Source: Clostridiaceae bacterium (lineage in GTDB: Bacteria > Bacillota > Clostridia > TANB77 > CAG-508). Taken from it: DNA of 64,000 nucleotides. Position 1 is the first letter of the stretch. Every line of letters begins with the position of its first letter. The notes beneath the pieces are model-generated. The model saw nothing but the letters and a program-made list of their open reading frames with translations, had not been told where the DNA came from and did not search any database. Of this stretch, positions 63,083 to 64,000 are shown in pieces. The translations under genes and the position numbers were made by a program. Where the stretch lies: positions 85,108 to 149,107 of the forward strand of contig JAETPW010000001.1 of NCBI GenBank assembly GCA_021771025.1, in the 5' to 3' direction.

Positions 63083-63499
63083 TTATATTTCTATATCTTC
63101 TGATTTAAAATTACTATAATATCTTGCTGCAATAGAAGTAAACTTCAATACACAGTAATCTGGATCGGTTACACCTTCCTTATAATACATTGTGTCGCCA
63201 AATTGCCATATCATTTCTTTTGATTCTTTATCTTCTAAAACTTCTACTGTTCCTTTAATCATTATTCCCCTATAAAATCTCTTATCGCAAAAATAAACAC
63301 AAGCCTTTGGATTATTCTTAAATGATTGTACTTTTAATGAAGATGTATTTGTTGAAAAATAAATTTCCTTTATTCCGTTTCTTTTTCTAGGTTTTAGCAT
63401 TGCTTTGGTATTTGGAAATCCATCTTTATCAATAGAACTTATATAGCAAATACTTTGCTTGTCTATTATATTTCCAATAGTTTTTTCTGCATCTCTCAT
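63083..63499 (-). CDS. Pyridoxamine 5'-phosphate oxidase family protein
   Basis: ICYISSIDKDGFPNTKAMLKPRKRNGIKEIYFSTNTSS. Confidence 0.88.
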   Translation of the reverse strand: MRDAEKTIGNIIDKQSICYISSIDKDGFPNTKAMLKPRKRNGIKEIYFSTNTSSLKVQSFKNNPKACVYFCDKRFYRGIMIKGTVEVLEDKESKEMIWQFGDTMYYKEGVTDPDYCVLKFTSIAARYYSNFKSEDIEI

Positions 63500-63523
63500 A
63501 ATTCTAACTCCTTTTAAATTTGA

Positions 63524-63856
63524 CTATTTTTCTTTACAATGGCATTCTGGATTTTCGCAAGTACAATTAGGATTATAGCCACTAGCACATTCATCAGTAC
63601 AAGTACATTTCCATCTTTTTAAAGTAGGAAATAATTTCGTACAATGTTCTTTCATTTCTTCATTAGTCATTCCTGCTTGTGAGCCATACTTTGAACACAT
63701 CTCTATATATTCTTCCATTGTAACTTTGTCTATAAACTCACCATTTTCATAGCAATATTTACAATAATCTACATTAATACTTCCATCTTTATTTTTACCT
63801 AATTGTTCCTTTGATGTTATAGGCATACCACAACTTTGACATATTTTATTTTCCAT
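63524..63856 (-). CDS. Zinc-ribbon domain protein
   Basis: ICQSCGMPITSKEQLGKNKDGSINVDYCKYCYENGEF. Confidence 0.8.
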   Translation of the reverse strand: MENKICQSCGMPITSKEQLGKNKDGSINVDYCKYCYENGEFIDKVTMEEYIEMCSKYGSQAGMTNEEMKEHCTKLFPTLKRWKCTCTDECASGYNPNCTCENPECHCKEK

Positions 63857-63895
63857 TTTTTATTCCTCCAATCATTTTACTAACTTGTAATTTGT

Positions 63896-64000
63896 TTATT
63901 TAAAAGTATAAATTTCCTCTTGTAAATTTGCTAGAAATTTACCTGCGTGAGCTCCATCCATTTGGGTATGATGATATTGAAATGAAATGGTAAGATAATA
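63896..64000 (-). CDS. Chloramphenicol acetyltransferase-like, C-terminal part (start outside window)
   Basis: Minus strand YYLTISFQYHHTQMDGAHAGKFLANLQEEIYTFK*, resembling the CAT HHxxxDG active site. Confidence 0.7.
   Translation of the reverse strand, partial: YYLTISFQYHHTQMDGAHAGKFLANLQEEIYTFK

Noticed and set aside
1-64000. tRNA, rRNA or CRISPR arrays
   Set aside because: No cloverleaf-like sequences with a GGTTCGAATCC-type arm, rRNA motifs or repeat-spacer arrays were found by eye; a tRNAscan/CRISPR search would be needed to confirm

Overview
Low-GC, Gram-positive, spore-former-like chromosome window (YabP, YabQ, dipicolinate synthase subunit B, Spo0E-like). The backbone carries guaA, secA, prfB (programmed +1 frameshift), aspartate kinase, rho, divIC, a class A PBP, xerC/D-like, pepF, yhgE/pip and rmlABCD. 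Accessory regions of most interest: (1) an ~8.3 kb element with a large serine recombinase that splits the PBP1A-type gene; joining its ends at a shared ATG restores the PBP in frame. It carries a Drt2-like reverse transcriptase with structured upstream DNA, coupled (TAA|ATG) to a DinD/BRO-N protein, plus an array of 17-bp operator-like palindromes. (2) A ~7.3 kb tyrosine-integrase element apparently inserted in the 3' end of secA (SEC-C motif repeated at the far end), carrying B12-type radical SAM, HIT, DUF2797, unknown, NUDIX and NifS-like genes. (3) A PfkB / glutamine-synthetase-like / two radical SAM-SPASM / HprK-like / HAD cluster in which each radical SAM gene follows a duplicated ~50-bp block encoding a 9-aa micro-ORF (MLALKANIC / MLVLKANIC). 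(4) Two copies of a long hairpin (38-41 bp arms) with a conserved centre but divergent, compensating arms, a candidate unnamed structured RNA or mobile palindrome. (5) Dispersed GGGGACGGGG palindromes and a MITE-like inverted repeat. All identifications are from reading the sequence and family recall; no searches were run.
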